Source: a virus. Taken from it: a stretch of 64,000 nucleotides of DNA. The stretch lies in the IMG/VR virus record IMGVR_UViG_3300009034_000014, positions 19,438 through 83,437 of that record. One strand, given 5' to 3'. The translations under genes were made by a program, and so were the position numbers. Below the pieces are notes generated by a model. That model saw only the letters and a list, made by a program, of their open reading frames with translations. It was not told the origin of the DNA and searched no databases. This document shows positions 16,285 to 24,537 of this stretch, piece after piece. The number at the start of each line of letters is the position of its first letter. Within the stretch, counting starts at the first letter, position 1.

Positions 16285-17099
16285 TCTATGGAAGTTCGTA
16301 TTTGCCTACTGCAAGCAGAACAATCCAGTTCCACCATTAGATCCGGACCCACCGACTGGGCATCGATATCTGCGGTCAACGTCTCGAAATCCAACTTCGT
16401 TAGCTCATCGAATTCGTGCGGGGCTAACGGCAATGGCTCCATATCACCGGCTGCGTAGACCGAACTATGGATCATAGATGCCTTCAACTCGCCGAAGTTA
16501 CCACCGTCACTGCCAGCACTCTTCAACGCAGACCAGCGAGGCGGCCTGATTAGGAGATCTACTATCTCTTGATTCCGGATCTCGATCGGGGTTGCAAGCT
16601 TGTAACGCCATTCCGAGTCCTCAACTCTATCAACGGATCTAACTTCCAAGCTATCGAGGTCCGCTTTGAAGGGGATTTTCTCGCGACAGCGGGGACAGCT
16701 CAGTTGGATCGGTAATTCCGTACCCATGGACTGAACGCGAAGCCATAGGTAAGCGAACAGCACGTCGCCCATGTACATATCGTTGACAATCGCCAGTCTC
16801 TCCGAAAGAAGTTTCTTGTTGACGATCTTGTCCTTTACCACTTTGGATCCGAAATCATGGTGACCCAACTGTGTGCACATATGCGCGAGGACGATCGCTA
16901 CGTACTGCCCGAATCTGGCGCTCTGCTGATGTTTTACCAGCGTGCCAAGTTCGCGTTCCTCTCTCAATTTCCACGCCCGCACCAAAATATCTTTGTGATA
17001 TTTACCACTGGTATCGATCATACCAATGGGCAGGTGCGGACCCTGATCGATCAGAGGAACTTTTCGTAGTCCGTTATTTTTGGTTTCCGAGTCTTCCAC
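16227..17099 (-). CDS. Tail assembly chaperone / zinc-ribbon baseplate-assembly protein
   Basis: A 290-residue protein. The N-terminal half is helical (LVRAWKLREERELGTLVK, AIVLAHMCTQLG, LLSERLAIVNDMYMGDVLFA), followed by two Cys pairs, CPRC near residue 145 and CSAC near 265, which could form one split zinc site. The segment QLSCPRCREKIPFKADLDSL recalls T4 gp26-type baseplate assembly proteins. However, its place immediately before the tape measure, with a slippery heptamer at its end, fits the tail-chaperone G/GT role. It may combine both. Main product ends at 16227; a minority product reads into 16075. Confidence 0.7.
   Translation of the reverse strand: MEDSETKNNGLRKVPLIDQGPHLPIGMIDTSGKYHKDILVRAWKLREERELGTLVKHQQSARFGQYVAIVLAHMCTQLGHHDFGSKVVKDKIVNKKLLSERLAIVNDMYMGDVLFAYLWLRVQSMGTELPIQLSCPRCREKIPFKADLDSLEVRSVDRVEDSEWRYKLATPIEIRNQEIVDLLIRPPRWSALKSAGSDGGNFGELKASMIHSSVYAAGDMEPLPLAPHEFDELTKLDFETLTADIDAQSVGPDLMVELDCSACSRQIRTSIEWASEDFFGVSSRSTAMRS
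16263..16269 (-). other. Programmed -1 ribosomal frameshift site
   Basis: On the minus strand the sequence is T TTT TTC in the reading phase of the 16227-17099 gene (codons TTT TTC = Phe278-Phe279), a perfect X XXY YYZ heptamer. A -1 slip enters exactly the frame of the 16075-16284 extension, and the 0-frame stop comes about 35 bases later. Position and phase match the conserved G/GT frameshift of tailed phages. Confidence 0.8.
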
Positions 17100-17181
17100 G
17101 GTTCACCTCCAGTCGGTTCCGGTAACAATCGAAACCCTGTTAGGCCCAACCACTGGGCAGAGGTTAGAATTGCATTACTAC

Positions 17182-17619
17182 TCAACCAAGCCAGAGTATC
17201 TCGTCTGCCTTGAACGTCCACTCCATGACGGCCAGCTCGCCTTCGTTCTCCATCGAGAGATCGGGCAATCCGCGCTTGAAGGGGTAAGTGCCGAGGACAG
17301 AGTACGAACGCAGGATATTTCCCGAGATACTCTGCAAGAGGAGCGTGCCAACTTTCTTGGACAGTGGATCCCCGGCCTTACAAAGTTGAAACCAGAGTTC
17401 AAGCGCGGCGATCTGCACCGTTTCGTGTAACGGAATTTTAATGGAGTATTCCGTGGGCATGCTGTCGCCTGTGGTAGCAGTCGTCTTGTCCGGGAGTTCC
17501 GTGGTCTGCAGTTCCTCCTCGATTCCGGAGATCTCCGTGATCGTGAGCGGAGGCAGTCCAAGGAACAGGAGCTGGTACTCACTGACTGGGATGTGATCCG
17601 CTGATATAACGCCTTTCAT
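17182..17619 (-). CDS. Tail tube protein
   Basis: A 145-residue protein in the normal size range of contractile tail tube proteins (T4 gp19-like). It has the beta-barrel pattern FLGLPPLTITEISGIEEELQ, then TTELPDKTTATTGDSMP, YSIKIPLHETVQIAALELW, and a C-terminal FKADEILWLG strand. The phrase ending ELPDK after the first hairpin is typical of the inner-tube family. It is encoded between the chaperone and sheath genes. It forms the inner tube through which DNA passes. Confidence 0.85.
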   Translation of the reverse strand: MKGVISADHIPVSEYQLLFLGLPPLTITEISGIEEELQTTELPDKTTATTGDSMPTEYSIKIPLHETVQIAALELWFQLCKAGDPLSKKVGTLLLQSISGNILRSYSVLGTYPFKRGLPDLSMENEGELAVMEWTFKADEILWLG

Positions 17620-17664
17620 AGTTCACCTTCCTTTAGGTTCTACAGCGTCATCGAAAGCCGGATG

Positions 17665-18384
17665 CTAGTTGCCATACGCTTCCCACACGACGTAATCTGT
17701 GGCCGCTAGCGTGGAGGTGGCGTCGAAGTCGAACTCCAGATAGTCCCCGTTGATCACGCACTCCCCCTTGCCAGCGATGGGTAACCCAGATGCGTTGAAC
17801 GCAGACCAGGCAAGTACCGCTGGGGTGAACGGCAATTCTAGCGTGAACAATGACGCAAGGCTCTCGGCCGTGATCACGATAACGCCGCGAGCGACTTGTT
17901 TGTACGCCGGTGCCCCAGACTCGTTTAAGTTCGCGACGTTCCAAACATCTGCCGCATCGGCCAGCGTCTCGGAGACGGCAATGCTCGTTCCCGCCCCGAT
18001 CTGCGGTGTGCCGCCTGTCCGGTCGGCGGGCTGGATGCGGACGCTGGTCGCTGGCGTGGTTGGCTGATCAGCCACCACCAGCTCGGTGCCCTCGTTGTTG
18101 ATCGCGATGACGAGATTCGCCCGCGACTCGGCCGCGCTCGCGCCCTTCAGCACGTTGATGTTCGCGCCGACGCCCTCGAACTCATACACGTCCGATCCGA
18201 TGGTCACGGTGTTGGTGTCCGTCGGCAACGTCGCGAGGAACAGACACGCCTGCGCGACGTGCCCTGTGTCCTCCGGCAGCTTGTTCACCTGCGTCACGAT
18301 CGCGTTGATGCGATCGATGTTCCGCTTGTTGTGCGCATCGACGAGGTCCGTTCCCGGTTTCTGTTCCAATGCTAGTAAAGTCAT
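17665..18384 (-). CDS. Tail structural protein, unknown
   Basis: A 239-residue protein. A helical start (VDAHNKRNIDRINAIVTQVN) leads into an immunoglobulin-like or phage-decoration-like domain (NTVTIGSDVYEFEG, then ESRANLVIAINNEGTELVV, about residues 58-145) and a beta-rich C-terminus. The middle domain is distantly like the insert shared by the baseplate J and connector proteins of this phage. It lies between sheath and tube genes, separated from the sheath by a homing-type gene. A second tube or sheath-associated protein is possible. Function not assigned. Confidence 0.55.
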   Translation of the reverse strand: MTLLALEQKPGTDLVDAHNKRNIDRINAIVTQVNKLPEDTGHVAQACLFLATLPTDTNTVTIGSDVYEFEGVGANINVLKGASAAESRANLVIAINNEGTELVVADQPTTPATSVRIQPADRTGGTPQIGAGTSIAVSETLADAADVWNVANLNESGAPAYKQVARGVIVITAESLASLFTLELPFTPAVLAWSAFNASGLPIAGKGECVINGDYLEFDFDATSTLAATDYVVWEAYGN

Positions 18385-18396
18385 GTTTGCTACCTC

Positions 18397-19107
18397 CTAT
18401 GAGATTGAAAGGTTTGAATTACGTCTCTTGCAAGTATTTGCCCGCGTCAAAATGATGCGTTCGGCTTCGCCCTCTGCTAATTCATGCTCCCAAATTCGAA
18501 GCACACTCCAGCCCTCTTTCTCAGCAGCAGCGTCGTAGAGTCGGTGCTTATGGCCTAATCGTGCCCATCGCCGACGATTACGCTCCGCTTGCTTCTCTCG
18601 CTCACCCGGACGCTCGAAACGACGCTTCTGGGCCGCTCGCATTTTCTGCTTGGTCGCCTCGGAGCGTTTGCGGCCTTTGTTGTGCTTACCATGGCCGATG
18701 CGTTTCAGAGTCTCGGAACGCTTTCGACGGGTCTCGGCAGATTGTTTTCTTCCAAGACTTATCTCGCGGAGTTTCTGTCGGTGCGCCCTGCTTTTGGGTC
18801 TGCCCTTATGAGCCTTAGAAATTTTTGCCTTGTGCTCTTCCGAGAGCCAACCTCTCCTGCTAGATGCCATATCAAGACAGGCTAAGATCTTCTTCCGCTC
18901 TTCGGGATTCTGCATCCGGCGTTGAACAATCGTTGCGCGCTTTTCGCAAAGCTCATCAGATTCCTTTAGCCCGCGACGAGTCTCCCAAGCCTTTGCAGCA
19001 GCACGCCGAAGTTGCTTACGCCCCTCTGGTGTAGCCAGACGGCGATGCGCCGCTTCACACATCTTGCATTTCGTCGCTTCAGAAAGCTTACTGCCCTTTA
19101 TCGACAT
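18397..19107 (-). CDS. NUMOD3-repeat homing-type endonuclease, possibly degenerate
   Basis: A very basic 236-residue protein with several NUMOD3-type DNA-binding repeats: LSEATKCKMCEAAHRRL, LSEEHKAKISKAHKGRPKS, QSAETRRKRSETLKR, RSEATKQKMRAAQKRR. Its C-terminus (GWSVLRIWEHEL) matches the last strand of Vsr/EDxHD-type nuclease domains, and the Vsr at 33823-34251 has a near-identical phrase. The earlier nuclease motifs (PD...FWHGC) are missing, so it may be truncated or use another active site. It sits between the sheath gene and the 17665-18384 gene, a free-standing mobile insertion in a tail operon. Confidence 0.7.
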   Translation of the reverse strand: MSIKGSKLSEATKCKMCEAAHRRLATPEGRKQLRRAAAKAWETRRGLKESDELCEKRATIVQRRMQNPEERKKILACLDMASSRRGWLSEEHKAKISKAHKGRPKSRAHRQKLREISLGRKQSAETRRKRSETLKRIGHGKHNKGRKRSEATKQKMRAAQKRRFERPGEREKQAERNRRRWARLGHKHRLYDAAAEKEGWSVLRIWEHELAEGEAERIILTRANTCKRRNSNLSIS

Positions 19108-19115
19108 CGGTACTC

Positions 19116-21410
19116 CTATGCTGTGACCGACTCAAAAATTCCTCTTTTCGACATGACGATTATGAAACGTTCAATCGTGTCCGCGAGCCAGAGTGATAGC
19201 TGCGCGTACGCATCTCCTGCTGCCGTTGTGACCGGGGTGTTGATCTCCGAATCCACCTTGATTATGGCGGCTTCGTCTAACGACCTACCCTGGAGGGCGC
19301 GCTTTCTCCACTCGGGCAGGAAGTAAGCTTTCAGCGTTGTGAGCGCCTTCTTCCACTCGATTGGATCGTTGATTGCGTAGATGATCCAATCGAAGTTCTC
19401 ACGCAACACGTTCTCTGTATGGCACATGTACTCTCGCTGATGCTTCCACTTCCACTCCGGGCTCAGGTTCGCGGTGCGGTCTCCCCAGATCACGAAGTTG
19501 CCCTTCACCTTCTTGATGATCGCTACGCCCAGCGGGTTCAGTATCTCGTGGTCGAGAATGGCCTCGCCCGTCGGGATCTTCAGGATCGCTGGCAAGATCT
19601 GATCTTCGCCCGCCTCTGCTTTGTGGTATCCGCCCCAGTCATTTGCGGTACGGGCTTCGCGCCCGTGGATCATCCCCGTGTTGGATACCAGCTTCAGCCT
19701 GCCCTGGCCCTGGCCCTCTGGATCAGTCACGTAAGCATAGGACGGAAAAGCGTAGACCGAGAACTCGCTACGGCCGATCGTGTCGTTCACGTAAGTCTGA
19801 ACCGCGTCTTCTGTAACCGTAGCGCTCGGGATCTCAACGCGGTACTGATGGTTCTTGGCATCCGCGTACGCGATACCCGCCTTCTGCACCGCTGTCGACG
19901 TAACGCCCGGCGTGGCCATCTTGACCAGTCCGAGGTTGCGGCCGAGAATGCGGTCGAATGGCGAACTGCCTAAGTTCCAAGCCTGCTGGTTGTAGTCCGC
20001 ATCCGTGAGATCCGCGATACCGTCCTTTCCTTCCTCCATCTCCAGCGGAGCCTGGAGCATGAAGAAGTCGTCAATGGCACCGGCTGTGGTCAGATCCGAG
20101 CCCGGCGCTGCGGTCACTGTCTTGTGATCGTTGTCCACGATACGGTATTTCTCACGCGGAGAGTTCACCTTGTCTGGCCAGACGTAGCCGTTGATCAAGG
20201 CGTCTTTGACGAACGGGCGATAGACCAGCGTTGCCACGTCGCTGACCTCCCAAGCGGTGCTTCCGGCTGTGAGAGTGAACGGCGGAGACCAGTCGTTGTT
20301 CGGCGTATACAGCACCCCGACCGTACCATCCGCGCCCAACGATCCAAACTTGTCGCTGACGACGGTGAATGTCGTGGGTGCAGTGAACGTGAGAGTGATG
20401 GTCTGATCTACCATATCGTCGGTGGTGGTACCCAGCGCGCAGGTTCCGTTACCATCGCCCACTACATCCGGATCGAAGTCGTTGATGTAACAGGTTAGCA
20501 CCGTGGCGGTCACGGCCGAGATTTTCCCGTAGTAGTTCGCGGGCCGATCATCGGCGGTGAGCGCTCCGGACAGGAGGTCTTCTACTACTACCTCGTCGTT
20601 GTTGCCATCGTTGTTTATGATGTTTTCCCAGAATCGAGAGTCTGTCGGTTCAACGGAAAGATTCGTCCATGAATTAACCAGCGCGCCATCCACGTAAACG
20701 AAGATCCCGAACTCCGTGTCCGGCTTCTCCTCGCCGTCCCGCACTTCCACGGAAAGCGCCTTGCTCTCGTTCTCCAGATAGACGTAAAAGCGCTTGTTCG
20801 CGTAGGTGGGGTCCGCTGCCGTCCAGTCGTCTTTCATGGTGGAATTGGAAGCCACGGTGATCACGCCGAGAGCTGTATTGCTCACGATGGGGTACAGTGT
20901 GTTTGCGACGGCGTCGAGCCTGATCCACCCACCCTTCCATTGATCCTTCGTGAAGTCCGTGGTGTTCTCGGTATCAAGGGTTGTGTTCGTGACCTTGGTA
21001 TCCGATGTCACATCGTCGGTGTACTTCCGCTGCTTGCCGCCCCATCGACCGCCGTTCTTGGCCTTGATGGTTCCCATCGCTGCGCGGGGAACGCGGCGGC
21101 TGTACAGATTCATGACGGCCTGTTCCTCGTTCCCGTCCGTGATGCGCGTGAGCAGGAGCCCACCACGGCCCTGTGCCAGGCCGTAGTAATCGAGACACGC
21201 ATCCGGAAGCAGGCTGTCCGGGAGGTAGCTCCCGCACTTCTTCAGAAACCGCGTTCGGTTCTGAGCTACAATCAACTCACCGACTTCGCCCTTCTCCAGA
21301 ATCCCGGCGTAGCCAGCCCAGCCCAGTGCACCAGGTTCGATCTGTGGTTGACCTTCCAACTCCTCAATAACGGTTCCGGCTCCTCTCACCGGTCCTATTC
21401 TGCGTACCAT
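19116..21410 (-). CDS. Tail sheath protein
   Basis: A 764-residue protein with the sheath family pattern: an N-terminal beta region (LGWAGYAGILEKGEVGELI, then TRFLKKCGSYLP), a large variable insert rich in beta strands (about residues 130-400), then the conserved core (FDRILGRNLGLVKMATPGVT, AGIAYADAKNHQYRVEIPSA) and the C-terminal domain (YNQQAW..., YMCHTENVLRENFDWIIYAI, RFIIVMSKRGIFES). It contracts to drive the tube. Longer than T4 gp18 (659 residues) because of the insert. Encoded next to tube and connector genes. Confidence 0.88.
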   Translation of the reverse strand: MVRRIGPVRGAGTVIEELEGQPQIEPGALGWAGYAGILEKGEVGELIVAQNRTRFLKKCGSYLPDSLLPDACLDYYGLAQGRGGLLLTRITDGNEEQAVMNLYSRRVPRAAMGTIKAKNGGRWGGKQRKYTDDVTSDTKVTNTTLDTENTTDFTKDQWKGGWIRLDAVANTLYPIVSNTALGVITVASNSTMKDDWTAADPTYANKRFYVYLENESKALSVEVRDGEEKPDTEFGIFVYVDGALVNSWTNLSVEPTDSRFWENIINNDGNNDEVVVEDLLSGALTADDRPANYYGKISAVTATVLTCYINDFDPDVVGDGNGTCALGTTTDDMVDQTITLTFTAPTTFTVVSDKFGSLGADGTVGVLYTPNNDWSPPFTLTAGSTAWEVSDVATLVYRPFVKDALINGYVWPDKVNSPREKYRIVDNDHKTVTAAPGSDLTTAGAIDDFFMLQAPLEMEEGKDGIADLTDADYNQQAWNLGSSPFDRILGRNLGLVKMATPGVTSTAVQKAGIAYADAKNHQYRVEIPSATVTEDAVQTYVNDTIGRSEFSVYAFPSYAYVTDPEGQGQGRLKLVSNTGMIHGREARTANDWGGYHKAEAGEDQILPAILKIPTGEAILDHEILNPLGVAIIKKVKGNFVIWGDRTANLSPEWKWKHQREYMCHTENVLRENFDWIIYAINDPIEWKKALTTLKAYFLPEWRKRALQGRSLDEAAIIKVDSEINTPVTTAAGDAYAQLSLWLADTIERFIIVMSKRGIFESVTA

Positions 21411-21424
21411 TGGCTAACCTCCTC

Positions 21425-22669
21425 TTACGGTGGAACAATAACGTCCATATCTCCAGTTAGGTGGAACTTCTTGATCCCATATCCGTCCACGGCGTCCCGT
21501 AGGTAGTAGCGTACGCCCACGATGCTAAATCGAAGGCGGCCCGTGTGGATGTCTCCACGGTTCGCGGCGGTTGTCATATCGAATTCATCCAGCACCCATA
21601 GTCTGTACTCTTCGTCCGTGCCAACCGAACGTAGGAGCGGGTTGTTTGCGAAGAAGCGTTTTACCTCCGTCGCCAACCGCTGGAGATCCACGCCCTTATC
21701 TGTCAATAGATGCATGAGAATTTCCAGATCTCCAACAAGTGGGCGCTGGAGAGTTACCGCTGTGCCGTCATTGCGATTGACCACACTTTCCTTCTGACCG
21801 CGAACCGAAGCATCCACCAGATTTATGTCGTCGAGTACGATTGCCGGAACCTTCTCGACCTCGGAATAGTCCTGACTGGTTGTGACCGCCACTTCCGGTT
21901 CCCACAGGAAATCAACCCACACGGTCTTGCCCTGCGCGATGGTGGATGTGAGCGTGATCACCTTCGTGCTCGGGGTGTAGGTGTCCAGCAGATCCGTGAG
22001 GTGGTTCGGATCATCCGTGTCGTTGAACACGGCGTCCACATCTACGATATTGTACGGCGTCTCGATTCCAAGATCGTCGAGGTCGAAGGTATCCGTTGTG
22101 GTGGCTGCGGTGAACGGCACACGCGCTCTCGGTCGGACACCATCGCGCAGCGCTGGAACCAGAGAGCGATAGATGATATCCTCCTGGAACTCGATCGCCG
22201 AAGCGTAGAGTACCTTGATGGCCAGGACCTTCGGCGTAGCCACTTTATCGGTGGTCTTCAGATTCAGGATCACCTGCAACTTGCGTTCCGTAACCGGATA
22301 GGTCCCGATATTGGCTGCGACTTCCTCCTCCGTGTTCCAGTCGCTAGCTCCGGCAGCGACCCACGCAGCCCCGCTCCAGTACCGGTCTGTCGTCCCGTCA
22401 GATATCTGGTAGCCGACGCTAGTGACCTGCACCGTGTTCACTTTCGTGTGCAGTACTTCAGCCTCGAATCCGATCCACTGCTTGACGCTCTCCGGATTAG
22501 AAACCCATGTCTTCGCGTAGAGATCCGAGGTCAGCGGATACCCATCGGAGCCAGCTTTCAACTGTAGCCAGTGCTCGTCCGGGTTCAGGCGCACGTCTGT
22601 CCCGAGCGTGATCTTCGCCCTCACGTCCTCTGAGAAACGGAACTCCTTGATGAGCTTAAGCAACCTCAT
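21425..22669 (-). CDS. Tail/neck structural protein, unknown
   Basis: A 414-residue protein. The first 150 residues look like a tail-fibre or receptor-type beta domain (GYPLTSDLYAKTWVSN; YQISDGTTDRYWSGAAWV). The middle is beta-rich with a repeat resembling Ig-like inserts (TDTFDLDDLGIETPYNIVDV). The C-terminal part (DLEILMHLLTDKGVDLQRL, RLRFSIVGVRYYLRD) is mixed alpha/beta. The start overlaps the preceding gene by ATGA. Position between sheath and the tail-completion gene suggests a tail terminator or neck component. I do not recognise a family. Confidence 0.6.
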   Translation of the reverse strand: MRLLKLIKEFRFSEDVRAKITLGTDVRLNPDEHWLQLKAGSDGYPLTSDLYAKTWVSNPESVKQWIGFEAEVLHTKVNTVQVTSVGYQISDGTTDRYWSGAAWVAAGASDWNTEEEVAANIGTYPVTERKLQVILNLKTTDKVATPKVLAIKVLYASAIEFQEDIIYRSLVPALRDGVRPRARVPFTAATTTDTFDLDDLGIETPYNIVDVDAVFNDTDDPNHLTDLLDTYTPSTKVITLTSTIAQGKTVWVDFLWEPEVAVTTSQDYSEVEKVPAIVLDDINLVDASVRGQKESVVNRNDGTAVTLQRPLVGDLEILMHLLTDKGVDLQRLATEVKRFFANNPLLRSVGTDEEYRLWVLDEFDMTTAANRGDIHTGRLRFSIVGVRYYLRDAVDGYGIKKFHLTGDMDVIVPP

Positions 22670-23274
22670 CTCGCCAACTCCCGGAGTGTCTTTGCTATAG
22701 CCACTTCCCAGTTACGTTGCGCTTGCTTATGCAGCGCTGGATCGTCAAACGCGATCTCGATGAACGGCCGTTTCGGGTTGATGATCGCTGGCTTCTCAAG
22801 CCTTCGCCACGGACCCTTGAAACGCTCCCACAACTCGGCAGCGCGACCAGTAAGATTCAAATCCGGGCGGTGCTGTTTGAGCCAGAGATAGTAGAACATC
22901 GCACGCATCTTCTTAGTGACTGTGATGACTACCCGTTCGTGCACTGTCATCGCAATGTTGTACAGCTTGTCCATCTTGAGCACACCGACGAACGCTGTGA
23001 AATCGTCGATCAGTTTGTGCGTGATTGCCTGCCTCATGTCGCCGGTGTCGACAAGCGGTCTCTTACCCGCGCCCTTGATTGCCACGGATAGCTCGGCGTT
23101 CGGCTTGACATCGCCTTTTGTAATCGCTTGACGGATGCCACGCACGGCCAGCAGCGCGTTGATGCCCGTGGCACGACGCATGTGTTTGCGTGAGGTGGCA
23201 CGAAATACCCGTGGATCCAGTGCCCTCTTGAACTCCTTCCACTTACCAGTCTTTTTGAAACGAGTGCGCGCCAT
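22666..23274 (-). CDS. Tail completion / virion morphogenesis protein (Mu G or HK97 gp10-like)
   Basis: Start ATG 23274 follows the previous stop by one base (TGAGATG); the longer frame to 23406 would be inside that gene. The 202-residue basic protein has the phrase RPLVDTGDMRQAITHKL, then FVGVLKMDKLYNIAMTVHE, which is the hallmark of gp10/gpG-type tail completion proteins (V-D-T-G-x-M/L-R-x-S/A). It ends in a helix that could pack at the neck. It helps join head and tail. ATGA overlap with the next gene. Confidence 0.75.
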   Translation of the reverse strand: MARTRFKKTGKWKEFKRALDPRVFRATSRKHMRRATGINALLAVRGIRQAITKGDVKPNAELSVAIKGAGKRPLVDTGDMRQAITHKLIDDFTAFVGVLKMDKLYNIAMTVHERVVITVTKKMRAMFYYLWLKQHRPDLNLTGRAAELWERFKGPWRRLEKPAIINPKRPFIEIAFDDPALHKQAQRNWEVAIAKTLRELAR

Positions 23275-23275
23275 C

Positions 23276-23689
23276 TCAAGCCACCCCGCGCGTTTGCTTC
23301 GCTGGCTGCCTGTCCGAAAAGTGGGCCTTGACCAGAGTCGGTCCGCCCGCAGAGGGATAGTGTGAATTAAATTCCAAGCGATCAACGTACAAATCGCAGT
23401 CAACATCGCCGAGCTGCTTGAAGCAATCGTTATCCTGTAATGTCACACCAGCGGCTTCCAGATCAACACGCCGGAACAGCACGTAACCGACTGCGCCCTC
23501 GCGCGGTCCACCCTTAGACGGCTCCAAGCCCAACTGTGTTCCCCATTTCACCTGACCGGGTATGACTACGATGGTTTTCCTGGCGGCGCCCTGCGCGGGC
23601 TCTCTAGCGTCCTCGTCGTAGTACGTACCAGCCCTGTCTATTTTTTCTACGTACACATCCACGGGGTGTAGCAAGCGAGGCAGGGTCAT
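23276..23689 (-). CDS. Head-tail joining/closure protein candidate
   Basis: A 137-residue mostly beta protein (LLHPVDVYVEKIDRAG, ARKTIVVIPGQVKWG, VGYVLFRRVDLEAAG, DLYVDRLEFNSHYPSAGG). Size and beta composition fit small head-closure or stopper proteins that sit between connector and tail-completion genes. It overlaps the homing endonuclease upstream by ATGA. Family assignment is by context only. Confidence 0.5.
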   Translation of the reverse strand: MTLPRLLHPVDVYVEKIDRAGTYYDEDAREPAQGAARKTIVVIPGQVKWGTQLGLEPSKGGPREGAVGYVLFRRVDLEAAGVTLQDNDCFKQLGDVDCDLYVDRLEFNSHYPSAGGPTLVKAHFSDRQPAKQTRGVA

Positions 23690-24537
23690 GACTTTCTCCT
23701 CGCATTGTAACGCAGAAGCCCTTCTCGAATTTTTGTCTTGCTTTCCGCACTGTGCCGTTTCCCTCTGTGAGACAGGCTCATTTTCTTTCGCGTCGCGTCG
23801 CTGTGCTTCTTTCCTAAATGTGCTCTGCGGATTTTTTCCCGCGTCTCGGTGGAGGTCTCGTGAGTCAGGCCCATGTGAGCAGCAGCCATATTGGCCCGGG
23901 CTTCTTCTGAATGTTTCCTACCGAGATTGGATTGCCGCAGCTTTTCGATGGTCTCGGGGCTTACGATCTTGCCCCGATGAGCGTCGCCGATTTTTCTTTT
24001 GGTGGCATCCGTGTGTTTACGCCCACGATGAATTTTGCTTAGCTTCGCCTTTGTCTCCGCGCTGTATTTTTTACCCAGATTGGCTTGGCGCAACTTCTCG
24101 CGTGTGGCCGCAGTGACTTCATGACCCATCTGCGATGCACGAAGTTTTTCACAAGATTCCTTGGACCATTTGGTACCCTTGAATCTTCCCTTGATCTTAG
24201 CCTTTTGTTCCTTAGTCCACTTGTAGCCTCGACTCCCGATCTGCCCGCCCTCCACTGCGTTGGTCAATTTGTTACCGATCTCTTTTTTGAGATAGGCGAT
24301 CCATGCCCTTTCGGCATCTCCAAGTGTTGAGGGACTGAGATGTTCTTCGAGAACCTCAATCCCGTACTTCAACCCAGCATCGCGGAGGTTTTGGATCCAG
24401 CAGCTTTTGTGGTCCTGTCCCTTGCGGTACCAATGGGCACGGGCGCGTACGTGTCCAGTCGTGCTCATACCAATATACCGGATCAATCCGCTACGAGGAT
24501 CGGTCAGACCGTAAACTATGTATTTGCTCATGCTCAT
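23686..24537 (-). CDS. GIY-YIG homing endonuclease with NUMOD3 repeats
   Basis: Start ATG 24537 overlaps the upstream stop (ATGA); an ATG two codons later is also possible. The N-terminal GIY-YIG domain is visible as YIVYGLTDPRSGLIRYIGMS with H/R residues (ARAHWYRKGQ) and the Glu of ERAWIAYLKK. At least eight NUMOD3 DNA-binding repeats follow (WSKESCEKLRASQMGHEVTA, YSAETKAKLSKIHRGRKHTD, HSEEARANMAAAHMG). This free-standing nuclease sits exactly between two connector genes and is translationally coupled on both sides. It would cut a related phage and spread itself by repair. Confidence 0.85.
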   Translation of the reverse strand: MSMSKYIVYGLTDPRSGLIRYIGMSTTGHVRARAHWYRKGQDHKSCWIQNLRDAGLKYGIEVLEEHLSPSTLGDAERAWIAYLKKEIGNKLTNAVEGGQIGSRGYKWTKEQKAKIKGRFKGTKWSKESCEKLRASQMGHEVTAATREKLRQANLGKKYSAETKAKLSKIHRGRKHTDATKRKIGDAHRGKIVSPETIEKLRQSNLGRKHSEEARANMAAAHMGLTHETSTETREKIRRAHLGKKHSDATRKKMSLSHRGKRHSAESKTKIREGLLRYNARRKS

